Notes under the pieces: model-generated
The model's input: only the letters and a program-made list of their open reading frames with translations
Told to the model about the DNA's origin: nothing
Databases searched by the model: none
Shown: positions 27,061-36,673 of the stretch, piece after piece
How the letters are laid out: each line of letters starts with the position of its first letter
How positions within the stretch are numbered: the first letter of the stretch is position 1
Assembly: GCF_000378185.1 (NCBI RefSeq)
Contig: NZ_KB899377.1
Location: 310,001 to 374,000, forward strand
Direction of reading: 5' to 3'
Length of the DNA stretch: 64,000 bases
DNA from: Salinimonas chungwhensis DSM 16280
Lineage (GTDB): Bacteria; Pseudomonadota; Gammaproteobacteria; Enterobacterales; Alteromonadaceae
Program-made: the position numbers and the translations under genes

Positions 27061-28858
27061 AAACAGGCTCATCCTCTGAACGAATAAGACTGATTAGGCG
27101 CCAGTCCGGTGCAACCTCTAAATCCTGCCCCAGTAAAATTACATGTGATCTATTTTCAGCATCAATGGCAATCAGCGGAATCACCCGATCTCCATACTGT
27201 TCTAAATAATCTTCATACGTGAATTCTTCAGTGATGCGGGTTGTCTTTACGACAGCGCCATGTGACACCGCAGTGGCCAGATAACCGTATGTAACGCCTT
27301 CATCAAACAGTGTTGTGCGTTTTGCGTATCTTTCCCCAACCTGATGACTAGGCCGTGCAGTTTGCTCATTAGTATTCAGGCCCCACACCTTGTCTTTGCC
27401 AAGCGTGTATTCGAAGTGATAGGCAATCACAGGGTTAAGCTGTTTGTAAGGGGACATTACCAGGACTCTGCCTAAACGATCCATATCCATGTGACGAGCA
27501 GCGTGGTCCGATGCCGGATTACCAAAATAAGCCGGTATTTCGAGCATTCTGGCTTCTCTGACAGCATCCCAGTTGGTATCTGCAATAGTAACCGGAATGT
27601 CCTGGGCAATCATTTCCTCAGCCATAAGCCGGCTGAATTTGCTGCCACCAAAAATTAAGAAACCATTGGGCGGCGGCGCACGCATCTTAAGTAGCGATGC
27701 CACTGGCTTGGCGGTCAGACTTTGGACCACAACGGTAGTAATAATCACCAGAAATACAATCGGTACAATAACACCGGCACCTTCATAGCCGATTTGTTCC
27801 AGTTTAAGCGAAAATAAGGCAGAGACGGCGGCTGCCACGATACCGCGGGGAGCGATCCAACTAATCAGCGCTATCTCGCGCCAGTTAAGCTGGGTGCCGA
27901 TTGCCGAGATAACCACCGATAATGGTCTGGCTACAAACATGACTGCAAGCAGAACCAGCACGATACCCGATCCAACATTGGCGATTGCCTGAAACTCCAG
28001 ACGGGTAGCAAGTAAAATAAACAGCCCGGAAATTAACAGTACGCTGAGGGTTTCCTTGAATTCTAGGATATCGTCGACGTCGACATTTTTCATGTTTGCC
28101 AGCACCATGCCCATAATGGTAACTGTCAGCAATCCTGACTCATGAGCAACATAGTTTGATGCAGCAAAGGCGCCCAGCACAATGGTCAGAACAGCAGTAT
28201 TCTGAAGATAATGGGGGATCCATTTTTTACGCAGACAGTAACCCAGTGAGTAGCCGGCCAACAATCCCAGAACAATACCGATGCCGACGGTCTTGCCAAA
28301 TGCCACCAGGGTGTGGGTAATCGCCTCTGCCTGAGAAGCCACGATATATTCAAAGACTAAAACAGCCAGTAGGGCACCGATTGGATCGATGATAATCCCT
28401 TCCCAGCGCAAGATGTTGGAAACGTTACTCTGGGGCCGTACAGTTCGAATCATGGGGATGATGACAGTCGGGCCTGTCACGGTAACGATCGCGCCAAACA
28501 AAAATGACAGCTGCCAGGATAAGCTTAATGCATAATGCGCGGCCAGCGTCGACACAATCCAGGTTACCAGCACGCCAATACTACAAAGGTTTCTGACCAT
28601 ATTGCTATGGCCGCGAATATCTTTGAAACGCAGCGTCAGTGCCCCTTCAAAGAGGATTATTGCGACTGACAACGATACCACTGGAAATAATAAATCGCCG
28701 AATAAATCATCTGCATTAAGCAGATTAAGTCCCGGGCCCACGAGAATCCCCACAAGAAGCAGCGGAAGTATGGCGGGCAAACGAATCTTATAGGCCAGAA
28801 ACTGGCAGGCAATTGATAGCAGGCCAACACTGACTAGACTGATTAATGACTCTGACAA
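27059..28858 (-). CDS. Cation:proton antiporter of the CPA1/NhaP family with TrkA-like C-terminal domain
   Basis: A 599-residue protein beginning at TTG 28858 with AAGGGA 8 nt upstream. Twelve or so helices fill the first 390 residues. Motifs: KIRLPAILPLLLVGILVGPG, SVAIILFEGALTL, FGAIVTVTGPTVIIPMIRT, GIIIDPIGALLAVLVFE (Asp in the ion-binding region) and ISWIAPRGIVAAAV. The C-terminal 200 residues contain a Rossmann-like TrkA-N type domain (FLIFGGSKFSRLMAEEM), a likely nucleotide-controlled gate, and a second regulatory tail. It probably exchanges Na+ or K+ for protons. It differs from the nhaP2 protein at 15.6 kb in sequence and C-terminal module, so it is not a recent duplicate. Confidence 0.82.
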   Translation of the reverse strand: MSESLISLVSVGLLSIACQFLAYKIRLPAILPLLLVGILVGPGLNLLNADDLFGDLLFPVVSLSVAIILFEGALTLRFKDIRGHSNMVRNLCSIGVLVTWIVSTLAAHYALSLSWQLSFLFGAIVTVTGPTVIIPMIRTVRPQSNVSNILRWEGIIIDPIGALLAVLVFEYIVASQAEAITHTLVAFGKTVGIGIVLGLLAGYSLGYCLRKKWIPHYLQNTAVLTIVLGAFAASNYVAHESGLLTVTIMGMVLANMKNVDVDDILEFKETLSVLLISGLFILLATRLEFQAIANVGSGIVLVLLAVMFVARPLSVVISAIGTQLNWREIALISWIAPRGIVAAAVSALFSLKLEQIGYEGAGVIVPIVFLVIITTVVVQSLTAKPVASLLKMRAPPPNGFLIFGGSKFSRLMAEEMIAQDIPVTIADTNWDAVREARMLEIPAYFGNPASDHAARHMDMDRLGRVLVMSPYKQLNPVIAYHFEYTLGKDKVWGLNTNEQTARPSHQVGERYAKRTTLFDEGVTYGYLATAVSHGAVVKTTRITEEFTYEDYLEQYGDRVIPLIAIDAENRSHVILLGQDLEVAPDWRLISLIRSEDEPV

Positions 28859-28978
28859 GGTAAATTCCCTTACAAATACAATGCGCTGTTAAGATTGCGC
28901 GAAGCGTGTTGAAGTTTTTATAGTTGATGCTTTGTACTGTTTTTAGCGCAAGACGGATGAGTCGAGGGGGAAACAGTT

Positions 28979-29920
28979 GTGATCCTCGTCTGCATACTGG
29001 CCGTCTTCATTTATCAGTCGCCACGAAGCAAAAGCGTTCATATTTTTGAGGTAGTAACGTCGATGAATCACAGCATTATCGCTGCAAGCATACTATTTGT
29101 ATTACTTATCACAGTGGGAGCCGGCGGATGTGCCGCCTCTACCCCCCAATCTGCGCTAACGGTGACAATGGTTAAACATACACCGTTGCCCGATGAAATA
29201 AACGAAAGCTCAGGACTTTTTTGTACTAAAGATGGTGCGGTCACGGTAAATGATTCCGGCAATTCATCGACGTTATATTTTCTTAATGATCAGGGCACCA
29301 TTAGCCGGCTTGAGGAATTATCGTTGCCCAATAAAGATATAGAGGCCATTACCGCCAACGATGATTTCTTTTTTATTGGCGATATCGGCAATAATCGCGG
29401 GCAGCGTAACTATGTCTCCATCCGGCAGGTAAACCGGCAGACCTATCAAAAAGAACAGTCATACCGACTAACATATGAAGGCAACAACCCTGCAGCAAAC
29501 TTCCCTTACAACCATGATTACGATGCGGAAGCGCTGACTATAAAGAACAACAAACTGGTTATGTTTTCTAAAAGCTGGGAGAGTGACATCGCCCATGTTT
29601 ATGAAATTGACGCCTCCCCAACCGCCCAGGTTCTCACACCGGTAGCCGACATCGATGGCTTGCCCGGGATTATTACCGGCGCAGACTGGGACGAGCACAA
29701 TCAGCGCTATGTAGTCGTCGGTTACACCAGCAACCTGTTGGGCTTCCTGCGACCCTTTCTGGCGACATTAAGCGAGACCTACGCGGTTACCGGGATAAGC
29801 GAACTTGAAGATTTTGGTCAGGTTGAGGGCGTCTGTGTGGCAGCAAGCGGAGAAGTCTGGCTCACCCAGGAGGCCTCGCCGCTACAGGATGCCAGACTGA
29901 TTCGCGTGAAACTACAGTAA
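28979..29920 (+). CDS. Exported SdiA-regulated/phytase-esterase-like beta-propeller protein (possible lipoprotein)
   Basis: Up to 313 residues. GTG 28979 has a strong GAGGGGG 8 nt upstream, while ATG 29063 gives a cleaner lipoprotein-type signal peptide (IIAASILFVLLITVGAGGC) but a weaker ribosome site; both are possible. The mature part has repeats typical of a propeller: INESSGLFCTKDGAVTVNDS, DIEAITANDDFFFIGDIGNN, YDAEALTIKNNKLVMFSK and DFGQVEGVCVAASGEVWLT. This pattern (ESSG, D-EAI, D-EAL, EG) is that of the SdiA-regulated and esterase-like phytase family. No enzyme activity can be assigned. It is convergent with the chemoreceptor gene. Confidence 0.65.
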   Translation: MILVCILAVFIYQSPRSKSVHIFEVVTSMNHSIIAASILFVLLITVGAGGCAASTPQSALTVTMVKHTPLPDEINESSGLFCTKDGAVTVNDSGNSSTLYFLNDQGTISRLEELSLPNKDIEAITANDDFFFIGDIGNNRGQRNYVSIRQVNRQTYQKEQSYRLTYEGNNPAANFPYNHDYDAEALTIKNNKLVMFSKSWESDIAHVYEIDASPTAQVLTPVADIDGLPGIITGADWDEHNQRYVVVGYTSNLLGFLRPFLATLSETYAVTGISELEDFGQVEGVCVAASGEVWLTQEASPLQDARLIRVKLQ

Positions 29921-29953
29921 ATGCGGCACGAGCACATTGCCGCCCTGCAAGGG

Positions 29954-31873
29954 TTAAAGGCGGAAATGACTTACCTGTCTGGACAGGTTTTGCGCCACCA
30001 GATCCAACTGCTCACTGGCACTGACCAACTGAGATGCTGTCGCCAGATTGTCCTCATTGTTGTCACTAATCTCGTTTATATTTTTATTTATATCTTCTAC
30101 CACAGATGATTGTTGCACTGTGGCGGTGGCAATCTGGGTGTTCATATCATTAATCTGTAGGGTACTCTGCGCGATGGTGGTAAGCAGCTCATCAATTTCC
30201 CGGGCGCTGTGAACGACTGCAGAGGTCTGCTCACGACTATTTTGCATCTGGCTCACAGCCTGTTCACTGTCTTTTTGAAAGCTGTCTATCTTCTGTTGGA
30301 TTTCGTCGGTCGCCTCCGCAGCGCGCTGCGCCAGTGTGCGTACTTCATCGGCCACCACCGAAAAGCCCCGGCCATGATCGCCGGCTCTGGCAGCTTCTAT
30401 AGCCGCATTCAAGGCCAGTAAATTGGTTTGTTCTGAAATACCTCTGATGGTATCCAAAATACTGCCAATAGCACAGGTATGCGTATTCAATGTTGAAATG
30501 GTATCAGCAACCTTGGCAATCTGATCTGCCAGGGCATCAATCTGAACAACCGTGTTTTTTGTCAGTGAATGTCCCTGATGTGTCGTTTGGGTTGAATGCT
30601 GAGCGTTATCAGCGGCTGACTGAGCGGAACGCGCTATTTCCTGTACAGAGCTTGCCATCTGTGTGACAGCGGTGGCGACCTGAACGGTGCGGTCGCGTTG
30701 GGTCTGGTTATTAGAACGGGTTATCCGCGTGCTTTCAGTAACCTGACCGGCGGCCAGGCGAACCTGTTCGCTATCAGTGACGATGGAGGAAATGGTCTGG
30801 TGCAGTGACTCAATGAATTGGTTGAATCCTTCCACCAGTCTGCGCATTTCTTTTTGTGGCGGTTTTGGCAACCGGCTGGTCAAATCGCCGTTACCACGGC
30901 CCAGACTCTGAAAAGCATCAGCCAGATGCTCTAGTGGGCGGGTAATCGAGGCTGCAAACAATACCCCGATTAGCGCAAAAATCGCGGCGACACCTAAAGA
31001 CCAAATCAAAGATTCCTGGGTGGCGGTGTTTAGATCCGCATATAATTCATGCTCTGGTACCTGGGCCACCACATACCAGTTTGCACTGGGAATAAAGCTG
31101 GCGGCTAAGAGAAAACCGCCACGGCTGTGGTCAAACTCCGCCAGAGTAAAATTACTGTTGGTAAGAAGCTGATTGCTGGTCGCTTCGTTGGTCAGGCTAG
31201 CCAGCGTGCTGTTGCCAAGTTTATCTTCATCTGAATGCGCAATAACTGTACCTGATGCATCCGTTAGAAAGACTTTGCCGGTCTGGGCTACTCTGACCTG
31301 GTTCAGTATACCCACCAACTCATCAACCGATTTAGACACACCAGACATGCCGCGCCCATCAACTTGCTGGTAGTTAGCGTAAAGCTGGAATCCTCTGACC
31401 GGATCATTGTATAAGCTGTAAGATGTTTGCTGGCCACTGTCTTTATAAGCAAAAAACCAACCATCCATCTCATCATTTTTCAGCGTGCGCAAAAACCCTT
31501 CCTGATTCCAGTAATTGAATGTCTGCCGATCGGCAAAGGATGCCACGCTAAGATTATTGTAACTGGCCAGCGAATTTAAATAATTCACCATAGACTGTTC
31601 ACCTTGCGCCGGGGCACCACTAGCAGACCATTTAAGAATGTCCGGGTTGGTGGCGATACTATGTGCCACGGCCGCCATCATACTGACTTCTTTATCCACA
31701 CGGTTAGCCAGTCGTTTTACAATATTGGGCAGCTCTGAGTTTTCTACAGATGAACGGATAAGATCCCGGGTGAGTAATTGATTGACGATGCTCACCAGAA
31801 TAGTGGTAGCCAGCACGGCAATGATAAGGAGAAAGATAAGTTTTTGTTTAATGCTGAAGATGCTTAATTTCAT
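29954..31873 (-). CDS. Methyl-accepting chemotaxis protein with periplasmic dCache-type sensor
   Basis: A transmembrane chemoreceptor of 639 residues. The first helix ([20 protein letters not shown], residues about 11-30) is followed by a 250-residue periplasmic domain with double-Cache features ([57 protein letters not shown]). A second helix (about 285-305), a HAMP domain (about 310-365) and the signalling hairpin [15 protein letters not shown] (about residue 490) complete it. dCache receptors bind amino acids, organic acids or other small ligands; the exact ligand cannot be read from the sequence. A single-gene unit. Confidence 0.9.
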   Translation of the reverse strand: MKLSIFSIKQKLIFLLIIAVLATTILVSIVNQLLTRDLIRSSVENSELPNIVKRLANRVDKEVSMMAAVAHSIATNPDILKWSASGAPAQGEQSMVNYLNSLASYNNLSVASFADRQTFNYWNQEGFLRTLKNDEMDGWFFAYKDSGQQTSYSLYNDPVRGFQLYANYQQVDGRGMSGVSKSVDELVGILNQVRVAQTGKVFLTDASGTVIAHSDEDKLGNSTLASLTNEATSNQLLTNSNFTLAEFDHSRGGFLLAASFIPSANWYVVAQVPEHELYADLNTATQESLIWSLGVAAIFALIGVLFAASITRPLEHLADAFQSLGRGNGDLTSRLPKPPQKEMRRLVEGFNQFIESLHQTISSIVTDSEQVRLAAGQVTESTRITRSNNQTQRDRTVQVATAVTQMASSVQEIARSAQSAADNAQHSTQTTHQGHSLTKNTVVQIDALADQIAKVADTISTLNTHTCAIGSILDTIRGISEQTNLLALNAAIEAARAGDHGRGFSVVADEVRTLAQRAAEATDEIQQKIDSFQKDSEQAVSQMQNSREQTSAVVHSAREIDELLTTIAQSTLQINDMNTQIATATVQQSSVVEDINKNINEISDNNEDNLATASQLVSASEQLDLVAQNLSRQVSHFRL

Positions 31874-32081
31874 GTTATTACCACAACAATGCAGGCGCCG
31901 GGGTTGCTATAACGATACGACGACTATTAAGAGTGTTTGCTTATAACTATCGTTATCGACATCAGTTATCTTTAGTTGAGATAAAAACGGCGGTAGGTTT
32001 TGCGGTGGTCAAAAAAGAGGCGGTGAAAGGCGGGATGCATACTAAAACCCGCCGCGGGCGCGGCGGGTTAAGGTCAGATGC
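31874..32081. other. Intergenic region with dcp terminator and chemoreceptor promoter
   Basis: Contains the minus-strand terminator of the peptidase gene at 32044-32069. The remainder lies between that terminator and the next minus-strand start and should hold the chemoreceptor promoter, which I cannot define with confidence. Confidence 0.4.
32044..32069 (-). terminator. Rho-independent terminator of the M3 peptidase gene
   Basis: AACCCGCCGC-GGGC-GCGGCGGGTT is a perfect 10-bp, very G+C-rich stem; on the minus strand it ends in TTTT. It lies 13 nt after the peptidase stop codon. Confidence 0.85.
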
Positions 32082-34262
32082 TTAGTTTTTCTCTTGCTCA
32101 TCAGGCAGTGGAAAACCGCGGTCTCGCATCAACGCGTCGACTTTGGCATCGCGGCCCCGGAACTTGCGATAAGCCTCTGCCGGGTCCATGGCATTTCGCA
32201 CAGAAAATAAGTACTTAACCAGCTTGTCAGCCATCTCCTCGTCGTAGAAGCCGCCTGGTGCTTCGGCAAACGCCTCGGCCGCATCTGCAGTAAGTACTTC
32301 GGCCCACATGTAGCCGTAGTAGGCCGCAGCATAGCCTTCGCTAGAGAAGATATGGCCAAAATGCGGACTGCGGTGGCGCATTACCACTTCTTCTGGCATG
32401 CCCAGCTTCTCAAGCTGTTCTTTTTCAAACTTATCTGGGTCGATATTTTCCGGATCCATGGTGTGATACTTCAGATCCATGATAGCGGAGGCCATATACT
32501 CTGTGGTCTTGAACCCCTCATTGAAGGTAGATGCACGTTTTATCTTCGCCACCAGGTCATCAGGAATTGGCTCGCCGGTTTTGTAGTGAACCAGATAGTT
32601 ATCGATAACCTCATCAGTGGTTAGCCAGCGCTCCAGCAACTGTGACTGAAATTCCGTGTAGTCACGCACACCAGAGTGTGAGGTTGGGTAGGCTACATCG
32701 GCAGACAGGAAATGCAGGGCATGACCAAATTCATGGAAATAGGTTTCTGCATCATCCCATGAAATAAGTGTTGGCTCGCCCTCTGCGCCCTGTACAAAGT
32801 TAGAGTTGTTGGACGCCAGTACAGTTTGCTCACCATCAAAAGTGATGTAATCGCGGTAGGTAGTCGCCCACGCACCGGAGCGCTTCCCTTTGCGGGCAAA
32901 CGGGTCAAGGTACCATAGACCAATATGCTCACCAGAGGTTTTGTCGGTCACTTCCCAGACTTTTACTTCAGGATTAAATACCGGCACTGTGCCTTCTTCG
33001 ATGGGTGTGAACTCAAAGTTAAACAAACGGCCTGCTACATAAAACATCGCTTCCCGGAGCTTGCCTAACTGTAGATATTGTTTAACTTCGTTAGAATCCA
33101 GGTCGTATTTTGCTTTACGCACTTTTTCTGCGTAATAGCGGTAATCCCATGGCTTAATTGTGATGTCGTCGCCCTGCTCATCGGCGATAGCCTGCATATC
33201 AGCCACTTCTTCCTCAACCCGGGCGGTGGCCGCCGGCCATACCTTCATCATTAAATCCATGGCATTTTCAGGTGTTTTGGCCATTCGATCTTCTAACCGC
33301 CAGGAGGCATAGTTATCATAACCTAACAATTCAACGCGTTCGTCCCGCAACGTTAAAATTTGTTTGATGATTTCATTATTATCCTGAGCATCGTTATTGT
33401 CACCCCGGTTGTAATAGGTGCGCCATACTTTTTCGCGCAGCTCGCGCTCATCAGAATAGGTCAGAAACGGATCCATAGAGGAACGTGTATTGGTAATAGC
33501 GTACTCGCCATCACGACCTCGGGTTTTTGCTGCAGCTGCGGCGGCTTTAACAAATGATTCGGGCAGGCCGCTTAGCTCGTTTTCGTCAATGTAAGTGACA
33601 TAACCTTCTTCATCAGCGAGAATGTTATTGGAAAATTGGGTATGTAGCTTGGCTAGTTCCTGATTGATTTGTGCATAGCGCTCTTTTTTCTCACCATCAA
33701 GGGTGGCGCCATTGCGTGCAAAGTTATTGTAGGTCAGCCAGGTGACACGCTGCTCTTCTTCAGTAAGATTGTCCAGTTCATCGCTTTCGTAAACTTCTTT
33801 AACCCGCTCGAAGAGTTTTGCGTTTTGTGTGATTTTGGTAAAAAACGCGGAGATTTTGGGCGACATTTCTGTCTGAATTTCGCGGAATTCAGGGCTCGAT
33901 TTATTCGATCTCCAAATGCCCCAATAGGTGAAAACCCGTTCCAAAGGCTTACCCGCTCTTTCCATTGCTGCAATAGTATTTTCAAACGTGGGAGGATTCG
34001 GGTTGTTGGCAATCTGTTCAATCTCGGCAAGGTTCATTGCCATACCCTTTTCCAAGGCCGGTTTTAAATCTTCCAGCTGCATTTTATCGAACGCTGGCAC
34101 CCCGCCATAAGGGCCTTGATATTGCTGTAATAAGACATTATCGAACTGGGGCTGTTCCGCTGCTACCTTATTGTCCATAGCGTCGGTGTCTGTCTGGCTA
34201 CTACAGGCACTTAGCCCGAGTACCACTGCAGCCGCTGTCATCGAGGCTTTAAATTTTCCCAT
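32082..34262 (-). CDS. dcp: M3 family peptidyl-dipeptidase (Dcp-like) lipoprotein
   Basis: A 726-residue zinc metallopeptidase. The N-terminus MGKFKASMTAAAVVLGLSAC has a lipobox (LSAC), so the mature enzyme should be lipid-anchored in the periplasm. The catalytic motif HEFGHALHFL (about residue 505) with the downstream glutamate in DYTEFQSQLLERW defines the M3 zinc site. The C-terminus has the usual HRSPHFGHIF and GYAAAYYGYMWAEV signatures with the substrate-binding His/Tyr. It removes dipeptides from peptide C-termini. The lipoprotein form is common in marine Alteromonadales, whereas E. coli Dcp lacks it. Start supported by AGGAAG 5 nt upstream. Confidence 0.88.
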   Translation of the reverse strand: MGKFKASMTAAAVVLGLSACSSQTDTDAMDNKVAAEQPQFDNVLLQQYQGPYGGVPAFDKMQLEDLKPALEKGMAMNLAEIEQIANNPNPPTFENTIAAMERAGKPLERVFTYWGIWRSNKSSPEFREIQTEMSPKISAFFTKITQNAKLFERVKEVYESDELDNLTEEEQRVTWLTYNNFARNGATLDGEKKERYAQINQELAKLHTQFSNNILADEEGYVTYIDENELSGLPESFVKAAAAAAKTRGRDGEYAITNTRSSMDPFLTYSDERELREKVWRTYYNRGDNNDAQDNNEIIKQILTLRDERVELLGYDNYASWRLEDRMAKTPENAMDLMMKVWPAATARVEEEVADMQAIADEQGDDITIKPWDYRYYAEKVRKAKYDLDSNEVKQYLQLGKLREAMFYVAGRLFNFEFTPIEEGTVPVFNPEVKVWEVTDKTSGEHIGLWYLDPFARKGKRSGAWATTYRDYITFDGEQTVLASNNSNFVQGAEGEPTLISWDDAETYFHEFGHALHFLSADVAYPTSHSGVRDYTEFQSQLLERWLTTDEVIDNYLVHYKTGEPIPDDLVAKIKRASTFNEGFKTTEYMASAIMDLKYHTMDPENIDPDKFEKEQLEKLGMPEEVVMRHRSPHFGHIFSSEGYAAAYYGYMWAEVLTADAAEAFAEAPGGFYDEEMADKLVKYLFSVRNAMDPAEAYRKFRGRDAKVDALMRDRGFPLPDEQEKN

Positions 34263-34504
34263 TTTTCTTCCTGTCGTTAATTATCATTGTGTAGGTTTTT
34301 TTATACTAGAGGATACCGTCAACAAGTTAAATAGGATCGCCCTGTCATCACCGCGCAAACCTGTAAATTCATCGGTTTTCCCTCATGTCATTACGGTGTT
34401 ACAGGGCGTCACAAATTCGTAACCAAAAAGTCCTTGAGCATAGAGGGCATGTGGGATTAGACTGCGCCTGATTTTTAGCCAGTAGCGGGCAGAGGAGAAG
34501 GCAA

Positions 34505-35023
34505 ATGGTTGAATTGATGATGCACAGTGCGCCGGTTGTCATAGCGATTTTGTCTTTCTGGTCCAGCACTGAAAGAAAGTTGCTGTTTTTGAACCTGGGG
34601 TTGTGTATTACCATCGCTTCGCTGATGGCTTTTCAGCATGCCTGGGCTGGCGCGCTGGTCATGACTGTTGCAGGATGTAGTACCACTTACCGGCTGGTGA
34701 CAAATAAATTAGTGAAGCAAAAACTCACAGTCCTGTTAATCGTGATGATGTCCCTGCTGATAGGTTATATTAACCTGAAAACAGGCAAAACCAGCTGGCT
34801 TGAGATAATGCCGCTGATAACCTTTATCCTGTATCGTTTTGGTGAACTGCATTGTAGAGAAGCAGGACTGCGATTGTGCATGATCAGCGGATCTGTGGTC
34901 TTTGCCGCTTACGCAATCATCAATCAGACCTGGGGCGTGGCGATCACCGAGTTGCTTTTCGCGCTATCTAACAGCTGGTTTTATGTTCAGCTTATGCGTC
35001 GCTCACGCCGGGTGGTGGTTTAA
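34505..35023 (+). CDS. YgjV-like inner membrane protein
   Basis: A 172-residue protein with about five to six membrane helices and little else. ISFWSS-like FWSSTERKLLFLNLGLCI near the N-terminus and the C-terminal ALSNSWFYVQLMR fit the YgjV family of uncharacterised inner membrane proteins. The function is unknown. It is preceded by AGAGGAGAAGG around 34491-34501, an excellent ribosome site, and is convergent with purU, 3 nt apart. Confidence 0.7.
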   Translation: MVELMMHSAPVVIAILSFWSSTERKLLFLNLGLCITIASLMAFQHAWAGALVMTVAGCSTTYRLVTNKLVKQKLTVLLIVMMSLLIGYINLKTGKTSWLEIMPLITFILYRFGELHCREAGLRLCMISGSVVFAAYAIINQTWGVAITELLFALSNSWFYVQLMRRSRRVVV

Positions 35024-35026
35024 CTG

Positions 35027-35881
35027 TCAGGCAAACACCACGGTTTTATTGCGGTGGATAATAACGCGGTCTTCCAGATGATAGCGTACCCCGTGAGCCA
35101 GTGCGGTGACTTCACAGTCTTTGCCTTTGCGAACCATATCCAGCGCGTTGTCACTGTGACTGATGCGTTTGACGCTTTGCTCAATGATGGGGCCTTCATC
35201 TAAGTCCTGAGTGACATAGTGGCAAGTGGCACCAATGAGTTTTACACCACGATCATACGCCTGCTGATAGGGACGCGCGCCGGCAAAGGACGGCAGGAAG
35301 CTGTGATGGATATTGATGGCTTTACCGTCCAGAGCCTGACACATCGTTTGAGGCAAAATCTGCATAAATCGGGCAAGCACTGTTAAATCTATCTGGTAAT
35401 CACTAAGCAACGTTTGAATTTGCGCAAAGGCCGCCTCTTTGCCCAGCGCCTTAAAATCAATCCAGTGAAAAGGTACCTGATACCAGTCAGCAAACTCCTG
35501 CATCTGGGGGTGATTAGAAATGACGCAGGGAATATCGCAATAAAGCTCGCCGGTGTGCCAGCGGTGAAGCAAATCCACCAGACAATGTGATTCTACACTG
35601 CCCAGTAAGGCCACCCGCTGGCGTTGAATAGAATCACTGAGCTTCCATTGCATTTGATATTCATTAGCCAGCGGCGTAAAGGCCTCAACAAACTCATCAT
35701 AGCTAAGCTTCAGATTGGCGGTACCAATTTCATGTCGCATAAAAAAGCGGCCGGTTTGCAGATCGGTATGATGGCTGGCTTCGACAATGGTAGCCCCGTA
35801 GTCGGCCAGAAATTGCGAGACGCTGGCCACCAGGCCAATTTGATCGGGGCAGTCAATAACCAGTCTGAATGTTTGTTTCAT
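35027..35881 (-). CDS. purU: Formyltetrahydrofolate deformylase
   Basis: A 284-residue enzyme that splits 10-formyltetrahydrofolate into formate and tetrahydrofolate, balancing one-carbon pools and supplying formate to PurT. An N-terminal ACT domain (FRLVIDCPDQIGLVASVSQF, residues about 4-80) is the glycine/methionine-sensing module. The C-terminal formyltransferase fold has INIHHSFLPSFAGARPYQQA with the catalytic histidine and YVTQDLDEGPIIEQ with the catalytic aspartate. Length matches the family. Confidence 0.94.
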   Translation of the reverse strand: MKQTFRLVIDCPDQIGLVASVSQFLADYGATIVEASHHTDLQTGRFFMRHEIGTANLKLSYDEFVEAFTPLANEYQMQWKLSDSIQRQRVALLGSVESHCLVDLLHRWHTGELYCDIPCVISNHPQMQEFADWYQVPFHWIDFKALGKEAAFAQIQTLLSDYQIDLTVLARFMQILPQTMCQALDGKAINIHHSFLPSFAGARPYQQAYDRGVKLIGATCHYVTQDLDEGPIIEQSVKRISHSDNALDMVRKGKDCEVTALAHGVRYHLEDRVIIHRNKTVVFA

Positions 35882-35951
35882 GATGACGTAAATATCTAAA
35901 TGTTGGTTTCTTTTTACTCATGCCTGAGGCGGATGTAAAGGACTGTTGATA

Positions 35952-36569
35952 TTATTCGTCCAGCAGGCCTTGTCTTAGCCGCTCTCTTACCGAGAGATTA
36001 GGAAGCAATGGCCAGCTGTGACGAATCGGATAGTGGACACCTTGCGGATGGCTGAAAGATTCAAATAAGTGAAACTGATCAAAGCTGGCTTCAATGTCGG
36101 GTGTAAACAGTGGCGGTGGTAGCATCGATGTGGCTTTACGCACCAGCGTCACGTGGGGGCGATAGGGCTGATTGTCCACCTCAACGCCGGCACGCCGGGC
36201 CGCTTTGCGCACCTGGCGAGCTAGCTCAACAAGCGCGTCGTCAGGTTCTTCAGGGGCCGCCTGTAAGATTTTGGGGCCGTCCCAAATCCCCGTGGTATTC
36301 AGGCGTAAGGAAAATGGTTGACCCTTAACGGTTTCCATTTCCCGCATAACTGCTTCATGCTGACGAGGTGTTATAGTGCCCAGAAACGCCAATGTAATGT
36401 GCAGATTAACAGTGGGGACGGCTACCGGTTCTGCAGTCTTTGCCGGCTTGGCGCCGCGTTTGGCTGGTGCTTTTTCTTTTACCTCCGGCAGCGCTTTTTT
36501 ACGCCAGGCTTCAAGCGCCAGTTTTGTGGCCGGGGGCAAATCCAGCCCGATAAAACACCGCATTGTCAT
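35952..36569 (-). CDS. thpR: RNA 2',3'-cyclic phosphodiesterase (2H family)
   Basis: A 205-residue 2H phosphoesterase. The two catalytic tetrapeptides are HITL (in LHITLAFLG, about residue 58) and HVTL (in RPHVTLVRKA, about residue 140). The family opens RNA 2',3'-cyclic phosphates and has been called 2'-5' RNA ligase. It begins CFIGLDLPPATKLALEAW as usual. An alanine/lysine/proline-rich insert (KAPAKRGAKPAKTAEPVAVP, about residues 33-52) sits between the first strand and the first motif and is not typical of the family. Divergent from hrpB. Confidence 0.85.
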   Translation of the reverse strand: MTMRCFIGLDLPPATKLALEAWRKKALPEVKEKAPAKRGAKPAKTAEPVAVPTVNLHITLAFLGTITPRQHEAVMREMETVKGQPFSLRLNTTGIWDGPKILQAAPEEPDDALVELARQVRKAARRAGVEVDNQPYRPHVTLVRKATSMLPPPLFTPDIEASFDQFHLFESFSHPQGVHYPIRHSWPLLPNLSVRERLRQGLLDE

Positions 36570-36673
36570 TGCTTACTCCTTCTCATTTGTAACTTGCAGT
36601 AATACTCATGCAATTACTTGTTGAGTACGTACAATAGGATAAAGTGAGTTTTATCTGATTAATACATCCATTT

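Noticed and set aside
27059..28858. Duplicate of the nhaP2 antiporter at 15.6 kb
   Set aside because: Both are CPA1 antiporters, but helix motifs and C-terminal modules differ (TrkA-N type here, TrkA-C there), so no recent duplication.
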